DNA of 35,488 nt. Source: Roseiflexus sp. GTDB lineage: Bacteria; Chloroflexota; Chloroflexia; Chloroflexales; Roseiflexaceae. The stretch lies in assembly GCA_025062325.1 (NCBI GenBank), contig JANXAL010000062.1, forward strand, positions 1 through 35,488, given 5' to 3'. This document shows, one piece after another, positions 23,711-32,269 of the stretch. The notes below the pieces were generated by a model, which saw nothing but the letters and a program-made list of their open reading frames with translations, did no database searches and was not told where the DNA came from. The translations under genes and the position numbers were made by a program. Each line of letters opens with the position of its first letter. The first letter of the stretch is position 1.

Positions 23711-24715
23711 ATGACAGCAGCCGAAGAGATAGTGCAGGACGTTCTCTCGCCCGAAGAGTTCCGTCAGCGCGCACTGGCGATCGAAAACGAGATTTCACAG
23801 GTGATTGTCGGTCAGCGAGAATTGATCCGGCAGACGGTGATCACGCTCCTGGCGGGAGGAAACGCACTCCTCGAAGGAGTGCCGGGATTGGCGAAAACCA
23901 CGCTGGTGCGCACGCTTGCTGATGTAATCGATTGCTCCTTCAGCCGCATCCAGTTTACACCCGACCTCATGCCCGCTGACATTGTCGGTACGACTCTCAT
24001 CAGCGAGGATGAGTCAGGGCGCAAGACATTCCGGTTCGAGCCGGGTCCGATTTTTGCGAACCTTATTCTGGCGGACGAGATCAACCGCGCAACACCGAAA
24101 ACGCAGAGCGCCTTGCTCGAGGCGATGCAGGAACATACGGTGACCGTCGCCAAGACCATCCATCGTTTGGAAAGCCCGTTCTTCGTGCTGGCGACGCAGA
24201 ACCCGCTTGAAATGGAGGGCACCTATCCGCTGCCCGAAGCGCAGCTTGATCGCTTCTTCTTCAAGATTCTTGTTCCCTTTCCAACAGTCGCCGAACTGGT
24301 GGAAATTGCCAACCGCACGACCGGCGCGCGGACGCCGCAGGTGCGCAAGGTGGCGAATGCTTCGACAATCTTGGCGATGCAGCGGCTGGCGCGGTCGGTC
24401 CCGATTGCCACTCATGTCCTTGCTTACGCAGCTCGCCTGATTACCGCCACCCATCCTGAAGATAAGGATGCGCCCCCGGTAACGAAGCAGTATGTGCGGT
24501 ATGGCGCCAGTCCGCGCGGCATGCAGGCGCTTATTCTGGCAGGGAAAATCATGGCGCTCCTCGACGGGCGCTACAACGTTGCGTTCGCCGATCTGCGCCA
24601 GGCGGCGCTGCCTGCGCTTCGCCATCGGGTGATTCTGAACTTTGAAGCGCAGGCGGAAGGGATTTCCCCCGACGATATCATTAAGCAGGTGCTTGAATCG
24701 GTACGCGCGGAGTGA
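23711..24715 (+). CDS. moxR: MoxR-family AAA+ ATPase
   Basis: The 334-residue chaperone-like ATPase has Walker A GVPGLAKT (56-63), Walker B LILADEIN (118-125), the sensor-1 region LATQNPLEMEGTYPLPEAQ and the MoxR signature RIQFTPDLMPADIVG. MoxR proteins work with VWA-domain partners in metal insertion or complex assembly. AGGAAAG lies before ATG 23711. It is followed by DUF58 and VWA genes in the usual order, but with an unusual 367-bp gap. Confidence 0.96.
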   Translation: MTAAEEIVQDVLSPEEFRQRALAIENEISQVIVGQRELIRQTVITLLAGGNALLEGVPGLAKTTLVRTLADVIDCSFSRIQFTPDLMPADIVGTTLISEDESGRKTFRFEPGPIFANLILADEINRATPKTQSALLEAMQEHTVTVAKTIHRLESPFFVLATQNPLEMEGTYPLPEAQLDRFFFKILVPFPTVAELVEIANRTTGARTPQVRKVANASTILAMQRLARSVPIATHVLAYAARLITATHPEDKDAPPVTKQYVRYGASPRGMQALILAGKIMALLDGRYNVAFADLRQAALPALRHRVILNFEAQAEGISPDDIIKQVLESVRAE

Positions 24716-25082
24716 CGGCGCTCGACGCCTGTTTGTGTCGTCCCAGGCTGCTGTGATGGCGAGAGGCGCAGGCGATGAAGCGATCTCTCCACTTGCGAGA
24801 GGATGGCTTCGCTCACAACGTCAGTCGCCCCGCCAGTTGTTCAGATGGGTTCATTCTTTCTCACAACGCCCAGAGCGAGCACTGTCAGACGTGCGGTTGG
24901 CATCGGTTGAGCCGGTTGCAGCCAGCGTTGAAAATGGACGACAGGCGGTTATGGGTCCCGTGAGCGGAATTCTGGTCCATGCACATCCGTCTTAATGCGT
25001 CTATATCATCGTAGACTGTGCTCGCAGGAGAGGGCGACGCCGGTCTATCTCCGGTTGATCCCTCGTCATCGAAAGCGAAACA
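24716..25082. other. Non-coding gap between moxR and the DUF58 gene
   Basis: There is no gene with a credible start or family here, and no strong hairpin. The sequence has the repeated motif tctctccacttgcgagagga near 24781-24800, loosely similar to the ends of the hairpin repeat units (cttgtgag). It may be an inserted, degraded repeat. Confidence 0.4.
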
Positions 25083-25973
25083 ATGACGACGACTTCATCA
25101 CAACCGCTGTTCGACTCCGCTTTTCTGCGCAAACTTGATCGCCTGGCGCTGCTGACGCGGCGCGCGATGGTCGGCGACTTCCAGGGTGAGCGGCGCAGTC
25201 CACGGCGCGGATCTTCCGTCGAGTTCGCCGATTTTCGTCCCTATGTCCGCGGCGATGATATTCGCCAGATCGACTGGAACCTCTACGCGCGGATGGAACG
25301 CTTCTTCCTCAAACTCTTCGTGGCTGAAGAAGAGTTGACCGTCCATCTGCTCGTGGATAACAGCGCCTCTATGGATTGGGGCGATCCGCACAAACTAACC
25401 TACGCCCGACGTCTGGCGGCAGCGTTCGGGTATGTGGCGCTCTCGACGCTCGACCGGGTGACGGTGACCGCGTTTGCTGCTGGCGCGGGCGGGCAGCTCC
25501 GCGGGGTGCGCGGCAAGGCGGGCGCCCTGCCGCTCTTTGCGTTCCTCCAGCGACTCCAGCCCGGCGGCGCTGGCAACCTAGCAGATGCCTGTAAACGCTA
25601 TGCGCGCACGGCGATCAATCCTGGTCCGCTCATTCTGTGTTCCGATCTGCTCGATCCACGCTGGGAAGATGCGCTTCGTGCGCTCGGATCACGTCCGTTC
25701 GAGATTACGCTGATCCACATCCTGGCGCCCCAGGAACTGCGCCCGCAGCTCGATGGCGATTTCCGCCTGCTGGACGCTGAAACCGGTGAAGCAGTCGAGA
25801 TTACTGCCGATCTGGAGACGCTGCAACGCTACCAGGAACATTTGCGCGAATGGCAAGAGGCGATTGAACGCTTTTGCCACGGTCGTGGCATCACGTATGT
25901 GCAGGTCGATACGGCGCAGCCGGTCGAAGAGTTCATTCTGACGATGCTGCGCCGGCGCGGAGTGTTTCGCTGA
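25083..25973 (+). CDS. DUF58 domain protein
   Basis: The 296-residue product carries the DUF58 signature RPYVRGDDIRQIDWNLYAR (52-70) followed by a VWA-like fold with the metal-site motif D92-N-S94-A-S96 (LLVDNSASM). Such proteins are cytoplasmic or membrane-edge partners of MoxR ATPases. It sits between moxR and the BatA-like gene, 13 bp before the latter. Its length is typical. Confidence 0.94.
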   Translation: MTTTSSQPLFDSAFLRKLDRLALLTRRAMVGDFQGERRSPRRGSSVEFADFRPYVRGDDIRQIDWNLYARMERFFLKLFVAEEELTVHLLVDNSASMDWGDPHKLTYARRLAAAFGYVALSTLDRVTVTAFAAGAGGQLRGVRGKAGALPLFAFLQRLQPGGAGNLADACKRYARTAINPGPLILCSDLLDPRWEDALRALGSRPFEITLIHILAPQELRPQLDGDFRLLDAETGEAVEITADLETLQRYQEHLREWQEAIERFCHGRGITYVQVDTAQPVEEFILTMLRRRGVFR

Positions 25974-25986
25974 TGACAGGTGCGGT

Positions 25987-27921
25987 ATGTCGTTGCTGAC
26001 GCCGCTTGCATTGCTCAGCGCGCTGATTGTGGGGCCGCTGATCGTGGCGATGTATCTGCTGAAACTTCGCCGCGAGGAACGGCGCGTCTCCTCGACATTC
26101 CTCTGGCGGCGCATGGTGCGTGATGTGGAAGCAAATGCGCCCTGGCAGCGCCTGCGACGCAACTGGCTGCTCTTCTTACAATTGCTGCTCCTGCTGCTGC
26201 TGGCTATGGCGCTGGCGCGACCATTCTTCCTCACGACTGGCATCAGCGGGCGCAATCTGATTATCATTATCGACCGCTCGGCAAGCATGGCGGCGACTGA
26301 TGTTCCTCCTTCACGACTCGAAGCGGCGCGTCGGCAGGCGCAGACGCTGGTCGACCAGTTGCCTGAAGGCGGGCGCGCGACGATTATCGCTGTTGGCGGA
26401 CAGATGGAAGTGGTTGCAGCGTCAACCACTGATCGCCGCCAGATGTATGACGCCATTCGCTCGATTAGACTCAGCGTCGGCGGTCGCGGCGATCTGTCGC
26501 AGGCGCTGGCGCTCGCTACAGCCCTCGCGGCGCGCGAACCGGATAGCGAGGTTGCCATCATCTCCGATGGTAATGTCGAAATCCCGACCGATATTCGCGT
26601 TCCGGCGACTGTGCGTTATTTCCCTATCGGGCAACGCGCTGAGAACGTGGCGATCAGCGCGATGGCGCTGCAACCAGGTCCTGCCGGACAGACGCTGTTC
26701 GTACAGGCGACCAATTACGGTCCGGCATCGGTTGTGCGACGACTCGATCTTTACCTTGATGGCGCTCTCTTCAACGCATATGAACTTAATCTTGGTCCCG
26801 ACGGCGCCGCAGACGCCGTTCGGACCGTGATTGTCGATGTTCCTGCCCAGGTGCGTGTAGCTGAGGCGCGTCTCAGTCCAGCGCCCGGCGTAGACTTCCT
26901 GCCCTCCGATGATCGGGCATGGGCAGTGAGTTCAGCAGACGCTGGCGTCGAGGTGCGCATTGTTGGTCCTGGCAATCGCTTCCTCGAAACGGCGCTTGCG
27001 CTGTTGCCCGGCATTACTGCCACAAAAGCGACGACCACGACTGTTTCCGGCGAGGCTGCACCGCAGATTACGATCTTTGACCGTGTGGCGCCGGAAACGC
27101 TCCCGGCTGGCAATCTAGTGTTTATCGCGCCGATGCGCTCGACCAATCTCTTTTCCGTCACCGGCGTTGTTGATTTTCCGCTCCTGCGCCCGGCGCCAAT
27201 CGTTCTCGAAGGGCAGGCGCCGCCGCTGCTGCGGAATATCAGTGTGAGCGAAGTGAATGTACTGCGGGCAATGCGCATCGAGGCGGGAATGTGGGCGCGC
27301 ACACTGGTCGAAGGAGATGGCAGCCCGATGCTGCTGGCAGGGGAGCGCGAAGGGCGCCGGATCGTCATCCTGGCGTTTGCGCTGCAAGACTCCGACCTGC
27401 CGCTCCAGGTTGCGTTTCCGCTGCTGATCTCGAACATTATCGGGTATCTCGCGCCGGGGAGCGGTCTGGAGGCGTCGCAGATCGTTCCCGGGCAACCACT
27501 GGCTGTGGCGGTTGATCCCGCCGTAACCGCAGTGCGCGTCATTCGACCGGATGGGCGCGTCGAGGCGGCGCAGATTCAGGGCGGGCAGGCAATCTATGCC
27601 GGTACTGACGCGCTGGGACCATACCTCATTGAGCAGGCGCGTGATAACCAGGTGATCGATCAGCGTCGTTTCGCCGTCAATCTGTTCACGCCGGAAGAGT
27701 CGCGCATCGCGCCAGCAAGCGAGTTGCGCGTGCCACAGGTGAGCGGGTTGCAACAGGCAGTGACCCGCGAGCAGGTGGGTCGACAGGAGATCTGGCGCTG
27801 GCTGGCGGCTGCGGCGATCCTGGTGATCATTATCGAATGGCTGGTGTATCAGCGGAGCGGTCTAGCGTACCTATGGCAGCGCATCCGCCTCACGCTCGCA
27901 GCGCGTCGCCGTGCGGCGTAG
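25987..27921 (+). CDS. BatA-like membrane protein with VWA domain
   Basis: The 644-residue product has an N-terminal BatA-type module with membrane helices at about 5-25 and 60-78 flanking LKLRREERRVSSTFLWRRM. A VWA domain follows with the MIDAS motif D96-R-S98-A-S100 (IIIIDRSASM). A long extracytoplasmic region follows, and a C-terminal helix (about 603-621, AAAAILVIIIEWLVYQ) ends in a basic cytoplasmic tail. It is the usual membrane partner of MoxR/DUF58. The gene that should follow is broken (see 27923-28740). Confidence 0.93.
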   Translation: MSLLTPLALLSALIVGPLIVAMYLLKLRREERRVSSTFLWRRMVRDVEANAPWQRLRRNWLLFLQLLLLLLLAMALARPFFLTTGISGRNLIIIIDRSASMAATDVPPSRLEAARRQAQTLVDQLPEGGRATIIAVGGQMEVVAASTTDRRQMYDAIRSIRLSVGGRGDLSQALALATALAAREPDSEVAIISDGNVEIPTDIRVPATVRYFPIGQRAENVAISAMALQPGPAGQTLFVQATNYGPASVVRRLDLYLDGALFNAYELNLGPDGAADAVRTVIVDVPAQVRVAEARLSPAPGVDFLPSDDRAWAVSSADAGVEVRIVGPGNRFLETALALLPGITATKATTTTVSGEAAPQITIFDRVAPETLPAGNLVFIAPMRSTNLFSVTGVVDFPLLRPAPIVLEGQAPPLLRNISVSEVNVLRAMRIEAGMWARTLVEGDGSPMLLAGEREGRRIVILAFALQDSDLPLQVAFPLLISNIIGYLAPGSGLEASQIVPGQPLAVAVDPAVTAVRVIRPDGRVEAAQIQGGQAIYAGTDALGPYLIEQARDNQVIDQRRFAVNLFTPEESRIAPASELRVPQVSGLQQAVTREQVGRQEIWRWLAAAAILVIIIEWLVYQRSGLAYLWQRIRLTLAARRRAA

Positions 27922-27922
27922 T

Positions 27923-28740
27923 ATGGATGTGTCGTTCGTCTATCCCGAAGCGCTCTGACGTGCTTCCATCTTGCCGCTGCTCTGGTTTCTCGCGCTGCTC
28001 TCCCCAGTGCGCATTGGCGCCTGGCGACGATGGCTCAGCCTCGTGCTCCGCACCCTTATCGCGCTGGCGCTGATCGGCGCGCTTACTGGCGTGCAATTGG
28101 TTCAGCCTCCCAATACGACCATAACGATATTTCCTGCTTGATAGATCGACTTGGTTGCGGCATCACAACGCACGCGCCGAGGCATTCATCGCCCGAGCGC
28201 TGGCGATAATCCCGCCAGACAACCAGGCGGGCATCGTTGTGTTTGGGCGCGAGGCGCTCGTTGAGCGAATGCCTTCCCTGGAACGCACCTTTGGCGCGCC
28301 TGCGGCGCGACCCATCGGCAGCGCAACTTTATTTATTGCCGACGCGCTCAACTTCAACTTGGGCTGGCAATGTTTCCTGCAGAAGGGCACTGTCGGCTGG
28401 CGTTCCTCGTGTTCCGACGAAACAACGCAACGGATGGCAACATATGTCCGCGACTTTGGCGGCAGCCTGTCGGGGTCGGCGGTCTGCAGTCGTTCGGTCT
28501 GGGAGGCTAGCGCGATGCGCCGGTCGAAGCGGCGCTGCCGGTGACGATCGATATTCCTAAGTGTTAGCGTCAGCCTCCACTCAGCGTCGCGGTAGCGATT
28601 GGCACTTCGGGAAGCAATGTCCTTTTCCTTTGAGGATGACGTATAAACTATCAAACCTCTGTGCGTGATCCTCACCCTGCACACACCCGGCAACGCCCTG
28701 CCGCTGCGACGATGCGCTGACGCCTGTTGATCGCCCGCTA
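27923..28740 (+). pseudogene. Decayed VWA / glutamine-amidotransferase-like membrane protein gene
   Basis: One base after the BatA-like stop, ATG 27923 opens MDVSFVYPEAL and hits TGA. LPLLWFLALLSPVRIGAW and two membrane-helix segments continue in another frame to TGA-TAG at about 28139. RAEAFIARALAIIPPDNQAG and GIVVFGREALVERMPSLE then follow in a third frame. Near 28480-28620 GGLQSFGLGG, DAPVEAALPVTIDIP and LSVAVAIGTSGSN are readable between stops. These are pieces of a second large MoxR-operon protein (VWA with a Cys-less glutamine-amidotransferase-like domain), broken by several stops, frameshifts and deletions. About two thirds of the expected gene is missing or unreadable. Confidence 0.8.
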
Positions 28741-28871
28741 TTCATAAGCGACAGTCACATCCGGCGCGCCTCCCGCCTCACGCTGCACGCCTCTTGGCGC
28801 TCCCCGCGCATCTCTCGCTGCGCGCCTCTTGTTTCTTAGCTCTTCCCGTGCACCCTGCGTCTCTTGCCTGA
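28741..28871. repeat. Low-complexity CGCCTC-rich tail
   Basis: No gene is seen. Words such as cgcctcccgcctc and gcgcgcctcttg resemble, on the opposite strand, the gaggcgcgag stretch at 19348-19430. It is likely a fragment of the same dispersed element, inserted after the broken gene. Confidence 0.4.
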
Positions 28872-29030
28872 ATTAAATACAACTGGCGCCGGCGGGGGTG
28901 CCGACGCCAGTGACACGTGGCTAGGGGGGCGGCCACCGTGGGTCTGGGCTCAGTCGGGCGGCGCTTGTGCGCTATGGCAAACGCGGCTCTCCGCCAACCG
29001 CCTTTGCCCAACCCGACAGTCCTTCGACCG
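28872..29030 (-). ncRNA. Candidate structured RNA with intrinsic terminator
   Basis: Read on the minus strand, the region folds as follows. A closing stem GTCGGG/CCCGAC (29012-29017 with 28953-28958) encloses two hairpins: a longer one with stem GGCAAA/TTTGCC (29003-29008, 28976-28981) and an inner GCGG-AGAG-CCGC, and a short GCGC-ACAA-GCGC (28961-28972). A third hairpin CACG-G-TGGC/GCCACGTG follows (28914-28940). The last hairpin ACTGGCG...CGCCAGT (28882-28911; 11 bp with one mismatch, loop ACCCCC) precedes TTGTATTT and acts as an intrinsic terminator. An extended -10 lies just upstream. No protein gene follows on that strand, so it is not an obvious riboswitch. I cannot match it to 6S, SRP, tmRNA or RNase P RNA. 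Confidence 0.55.
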
Positions 29031-29035
29031 CTCTA

Positions 29036-29066
29036 AGTATACCACTGTCATGCCGCAGTGCGGCAT
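29036..29066 (-). promoter_or_regulatory. Promoter with operator-like palindrome for the structured RNA
   Basis: On the minus strand TGG-TATACT (29036-29044) is an extended -10. The -35 region is occupied by a perfect inverted repeat ATGCCGCA-G-TGCGGCAT (29050-29066). A regulator bound there would cover the promoter. It could also act on the plus-strand flavodoxin gene. Confidence 0.45.
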
Positions 29067-29104
29067 TGCAAATTCACAACTCTAGGTTAAGCAAAAATGA
29101 CGCG

Positions 29105-29166
29105 CTGCGTAACGGAATGTCGCAATCGGACATCTCCATCGTATAACGCACTGCGTAATGGAATGT
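29105..29166. repeat. Direct repeat upstream of the flavodoxin gene
   Basis: The 16-base word ctgcgtaaYggaatgt occurs at 29105-29120 and 29151-29166 (15 of 16 identical), with starts 46 bp apart. It could be a regulator-binding pair; nothing else is seen in this stretch. Confidence 0.5.
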
Positions 29167-29210
29167 TCACTGCTGGTTGCCAGACCGTGCCCGCACAGGA
29201 ACAGCGCTGT

Positions 29211-29229
29211 GGTATGCTCGAAGCGAGCA
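29211..29229 (+). promoter_or_regulatory. Possible promoter/operator of the flavodoxin gene
   Basis: A TGG-TATGCT extended -10 (29209-29218) overlaps the inverted repeat TGCTCG-AAG-CGAGCA (29215-29229), about 35 bp before the start codon. No good -35 is visible. Confidence 0.3.
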
Positions 29230-29261
29230 CAACGACGTGCAGATACAACGAGGTGCATGCC

Positions 29262-29738
29262 ATGAGGGTCCTAATAGTCTACGCATCCTGGTTTGGGCAC
29301 AACCGCGAAGTCGCCAGAGTCATCGCCGACCGACTGTCACCGTATGCTTCCCATGTTATCTGTGCACCGGTAACCTCTGTAACTGCTAGCGATACCATAG
29401 GGTGTGACCTGCTGGTGCTGGGAAGCTTCACCCACGCCCACCACGCCAGTTGGCGCATGCGGCATCTGGTAGAAACCATTCCAGAGCGTCGTTTCAAGCG
29501 CATGGCAATAGCGGTCTTCGGCACACAAACCGTCAACGAGCGACCGAGCAGCATCGATGATCTGGTTAGCCTGCTGGCTAAACGAGGCGCGCGGTTGGTC
29601 GTCCCTCCGCTTAGGGTCATCCTCTCGGCGCCGGATTTCGTACCATGGTCGAGCATCACATCTGCCGAACGCGCCAAAATCGACGCGTTCGCTCAGTCGC
29701 TCGTGCATCAATTGGAACTTGAAACAGTGAGTCGATAA
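29262..29738 (+). CDS. Flavodoxin-like protein
   Basis: The start is ATG 29262, with GAGG eight bases upstream. The 158-residue product has a flavodoxin fold: MRVLIVYASWFGHNREVARVI with the FMN phosphate loop (residues 8-14, SWFGHN in place of the usual STTGNT), then LLVLGSFTHAHHASWRM, and IAVFGTQTVNER as the third strand with its loop. The loop residues differ from classical flavodoxins, so FMN binding is likely but not certain. It may serve as an electron carrier or a protoporphyrinogen-oxidase-type flavodoxin. Single gene. Confidence 0.8.
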   Translation: MRVLIVYASWFGHNREVARVIADRLSPYASHVICAPVTSVTASDTIGCDLLVLGSFTHAHHASWRMRHLVETIPERRFKRMAIAVFGTQTVNERPSSIDDLVSLLAKRGARLVVPPLRVILSAPDFVPWSSITSAERAKIDAFAQSLVHQLELETVSR

Positions 29739-29929
29739 GGAACATTCTGCTGGGATCGGTAGGGGAGAGGCAGCGTCGGCTCTACCGTTTGCTCGCACGA
29801 GCAATGGGCATGGAGGCAGGCAAACACACCGGATATGCCTGCATAATGCTGCTAGGGCGTTAGTCGCTCGTAGGCGTCTTCGCAGCGCGCTCCAGCGCAA
29901 TGATGCGCTTCCCAGCACAACATAGAACA

Positions 29930-30964
29930 ATGCTAAGACCAACTGACATTGCACGTGTGCTGTCCCACTACGAACTGGGACCAATCGAAGGAATCGCCGC
30001 CACGGGCCACGGGTTTGTCAATGAGACTGCCATTGTTGTCACGCGATGCGGGAAGTTTGTGGTGCGTCGCAACCACCATCGCTTCTCGCTGGCATCGGTA
30101 CGCTACCGTCATCACCTGATCGAGCGCCTCTGTCAGCGGTCGTTTCCAACAGCTCGTCTCATTCCGAACAAAACTGGTTCAACGGTGACGATTATCGACG
30201 GACGGATCTACGAGGTCCAGGAGTATGTGCACGGGACCGACTTCGATCCGAGTCGTCCGGCTCAGATTATGGAAGTCGGTGCAACGCTCGCCTGGTACCA
30301 TCAGGCAGTTGTTGATCTCCCGCCGCCAGGCGACGTGACGTTACCCCGGTATGCGCCAGCGCGCATTCCGTCCCTGACTGAGATCTTGTATGAACGCGAC
30401 GTTATGGGAGAACTGCACGCCGATCTTGCCTGGTATGACGGGCGAGCGTCAGCGTTGCGCGCTGCCCTGCCCGATCACGCATATGACGCATTGCCGCGGG
30501 TGCTGATCCATGGCGATATGCACCCAGATAACGTGCGGTTTGTCGGTGACCGGGTCGTGGCGCTGCTTGACTTCGATCAGGTCGAGCGCGATGCGCGCAT
30601 CGTCGATCTCGCGGATGCGCTGGTTGGATTTGCAACCAGAGTGATACCGTCGGAAACGACCTCTTGGGGCGTTTTCCAGGGTCCCTTGGACATTCCACAG
30701 GCGGTCAACCTGGTGTGCAGTTACGGTCGCATCGCGCCGCTGCTGCCGGGCGAGGTCGCTGCGCTGCCTGTGCTTATTGAAGTGCTCTGGCTGCGCGGTG
30801 AGCTCGGTCGGGTCATTTCGACGCCCGAGGGAGCGCCCGATTACCATGCGGCTGTGCTGGCGCAGGGCAAGCGCCTTTCGGAGTGGATGCAACAACACGC
30901 GCGGATGTTGATGGATCGCTGGAGCGAAGCAACAATTGGTCGCGTGGGCGCGCTCGCGGCATGA
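29930..30964 (+). CDS. Aminoglycoside-phosphotransferase-fold kinase
   Basis: The 344-residue product (from ATG 29930; 29900 is an alternative, neither has a clear site) has the APH/choline-kinase fold. It shows a glycine-poor nucleotide loop (ATGHGFVNETAIV, about 24-36), the catalytic loop VLIHGDMHPDN (H194, D196, N201) and the metal-binding LLDFDQV (D214, D216). The HGDxHxxN type is found in homoserine-kinase-II-like and SrkA-like enzymes. The substrate is unknown. Single gene with neither neighbour on its strand close by. Confidence 0.88.
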   Translation: MLRPTDIARVLSHYELGPIEGIAATGHGFVNETAIVVTRCGKFVVRRNHHRFSLASVRYRHHLIERLCQRSFPTARLIPNKTGSTVTIIDGRIYEVQEYVHGTDFDPSRPAQIMEVGATLAWYHQAVVDLPPPGDVTLPRYAPARIPSLTEILYERDVMGELHADLAWYDGRASALRAALPDHAYDALPRVLIHGDMHPDNVRFVGDRVVALLDFDQVERDARIVDLADALVGFATRVIPSETTSWGVFQGPLDIPQAVNLVCSYGRIAPLLPGEVAALPVLIEVLWLRGELGRVISTPEGAPDYHAAVLAQGKRLSEWMQQHARMLMDRWSEATIGRVGALAA

Positions 30965-31205
30965 AGGCGAGAGGCGAGAAGGTTGAAGGCAGGAACATTG
31001 TGTGTGATGCATTGAATATGAGAAGATGGGTAGAGATGCTGTTTTCCAAAACATTCGCAAGGCAGACGAGTGATTATGGTGTATCTGGAGGGTATGAAAC
31101 AATGTGAAGCAAGAGAGGGGTGCAAAAGTGAAAACTCTCGCTCTTCTCTCACCTCCCTGCCTCTGTGCTGGTTCTCGGTTCTTGGTTCATTGGATCTCTT
31201 GACCC
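30965..31205. repeat. Intergenic region with dispersed repeat fragments
   Basis: No gene is seen. 30965-31000 (gcgagaggcgagaaggttga) matches the element at 14987-15033. 31199-31220 is a short ccctaacccataacccc run like that at 15482-15515 and includes the stop of the CBS gene. Confidence 0.55.
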
Positions 31206-31631
31206 CTAACCCATAACCCCGGCTTCGCGTTCTACCATCCGACGGAACAGATCACTCTCGGTGATCACCCCGATGACACGTCCCTCTTCAACGACCGGAA
31301 CGCCGCCGATGCGGTGGCGTAGCAACAACTGAGCGACCGCGATCACTGGCTCGTCGGGGCCCACAGTAATGACATTGCGCGTCATAAAATCACGTAACGG
31401 AAGATCGGCAGCGCGCTGGTGCGGGTTGTACTGACGTGCATCATAGGCGTGTGAGTCGGCGATTCGATTGATGTCGCCCTCCGTGACGATTCCCGCGAGG
31501 CGCCCATCGCTATCAAGAACAGGCAGGCGACGAACGCGGTGTTTGTGCATCAATCGTCGCGCTTCAGAGAGGGTTGTTGTGTCAGAAACGCAGATTGGCG
31601 GCTGGCTCATCCAGTCACGTACTGTATCCAT
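31206..31631 (-). CDS. Two-CBS-domain protein
   Basis: The 141-residue protein consists of two CBS motifs (about 7-60 and 82-137), with VRRLPVLDSDGRLAGIVTEGD and IGGVPVVEEGRVIGVITESD as the paired cores. CBS pairs bind adenine nucleotides and usually regulate other proteins; here they stand alone. The C-terminus GVMG and the stop lie in a GGGGTTATGGGTTAG repeat. No operon partner is evident. Confidence 0.92.
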   Translation of the reverse strand: MDTVRDWMSQPPICVSDTTTLSEARRLMHKHRVRRLPVLDSDGRLAGIVTEGDINRIADSHAYDARQYNPHQRAADLPLRDFMTRNVITVGPDEPVIAVAQLLLRHRIGGVPVVEEGRVIGVITESDLFRRMVEREAGVMG

Positions 31632-31747
31632 AGACTCAACGTGTCCGCCCTGGTTTGCGGTATACTTTGTTCACAGACTGACACCCGATACCGCTTGGCA
31701 GAGGTCTACCGCTGATTTTACGCGGGCCTCAGCCCTGCAAAGCGACG

Positions 31748-31770
31748 TTCACCGCAGGCGAACCTGCGCT
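31748..31770. repeat. Short hairpin repeat
   Basis: CGCAGG-CGAA-CCTGCG forms a 6-bp stem with a stable tetraloop (TTCG on the minus strand), just downstream of the stop of the next minus-strand gene. There is no T-tract, so it is a weak terminator candidate or a dispersed repeat. Confidence 0.45.
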
Positions 31771-31778
31771 CTGACAGG

Positions 31779-32087
31779 CTAGCCCCAATGGATACCGCTC
31801 TCAGAAGCGTTGACCAGTTTGCCGTTGCGGTCGAAGAGCAACCGTACCGAGTGCCGCACCGGACAGTCAATGATCGGGCACCGGCCATTGGCAGCGTCTT
31901 CGGGCGGCACATTGTACGGACATCCATTTGCGCGGCACTGCTCGATTGAGACAGCATATCTTGGTGAACCGGGCGGCCCATCGAGCGTGTGGATGCGCAG
32001 TGGCGCATCTTTTAGCAGCGGCTGATGTTCGCTCAGATATGCGCGTACAACTTTGATCAGCGGATGCTGGCGTTTTCTGCGTGGCAT
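31779..32087 (-). CDS. Small cysteine-containing protein of unknown function
   Basis: I chose the start at MPRRKRQHPLIKVVRAYL (ATG 32087), giving 102 residues; the frame runs to 32177. The centre contains four cysteines, in the order QC, NGCPYN, GRCPI and DCPVRH, within about 24 residues, suggesting a metal or iron-sulfur site. The end is hydrophilic (FDRNGKLVNASESGIHWG). I do not know the family. Confidence 0.65.
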   Translation of the reverse strand: MPRRKRQHPLIKVVRAYLSEHQPLLKDAPLRIHTLDGPPGSPRYAVSIEQCRANGCPYNVPPEDAANGRCPIIDCPVRHSVRLLFDRNGKLVNASESGIHWG

Positions 32088-32269
32088 AGGTTTGCACTCA
32101 CAGATGCAAAAACCATTATGGGATGGCGATAGTGTACTTTCTTTGTGGCGGTCTCCACGAGAAATCTTCTTGACCAACCGTTATCGTCTCGCAACATTCG
32201 ATTTGCGAGAGATGCAAAGGTGTGATACGATTGTGTATATGACTACAATAGCGTGCGCAAATCAGGTCG

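Noticed and set aside
28155-28544. 129-codon frame as an independent small gene
   Set aside because: Its start reads as the middle of the decayed VWA gene, and its end runs into out-of-frame sequence.
28864-29085. Plus-strand 73-codon reading frame over the structured RNA
   Set aside because: No ribosome binding site, and its sequence is fully explained by stem-forming DNA.
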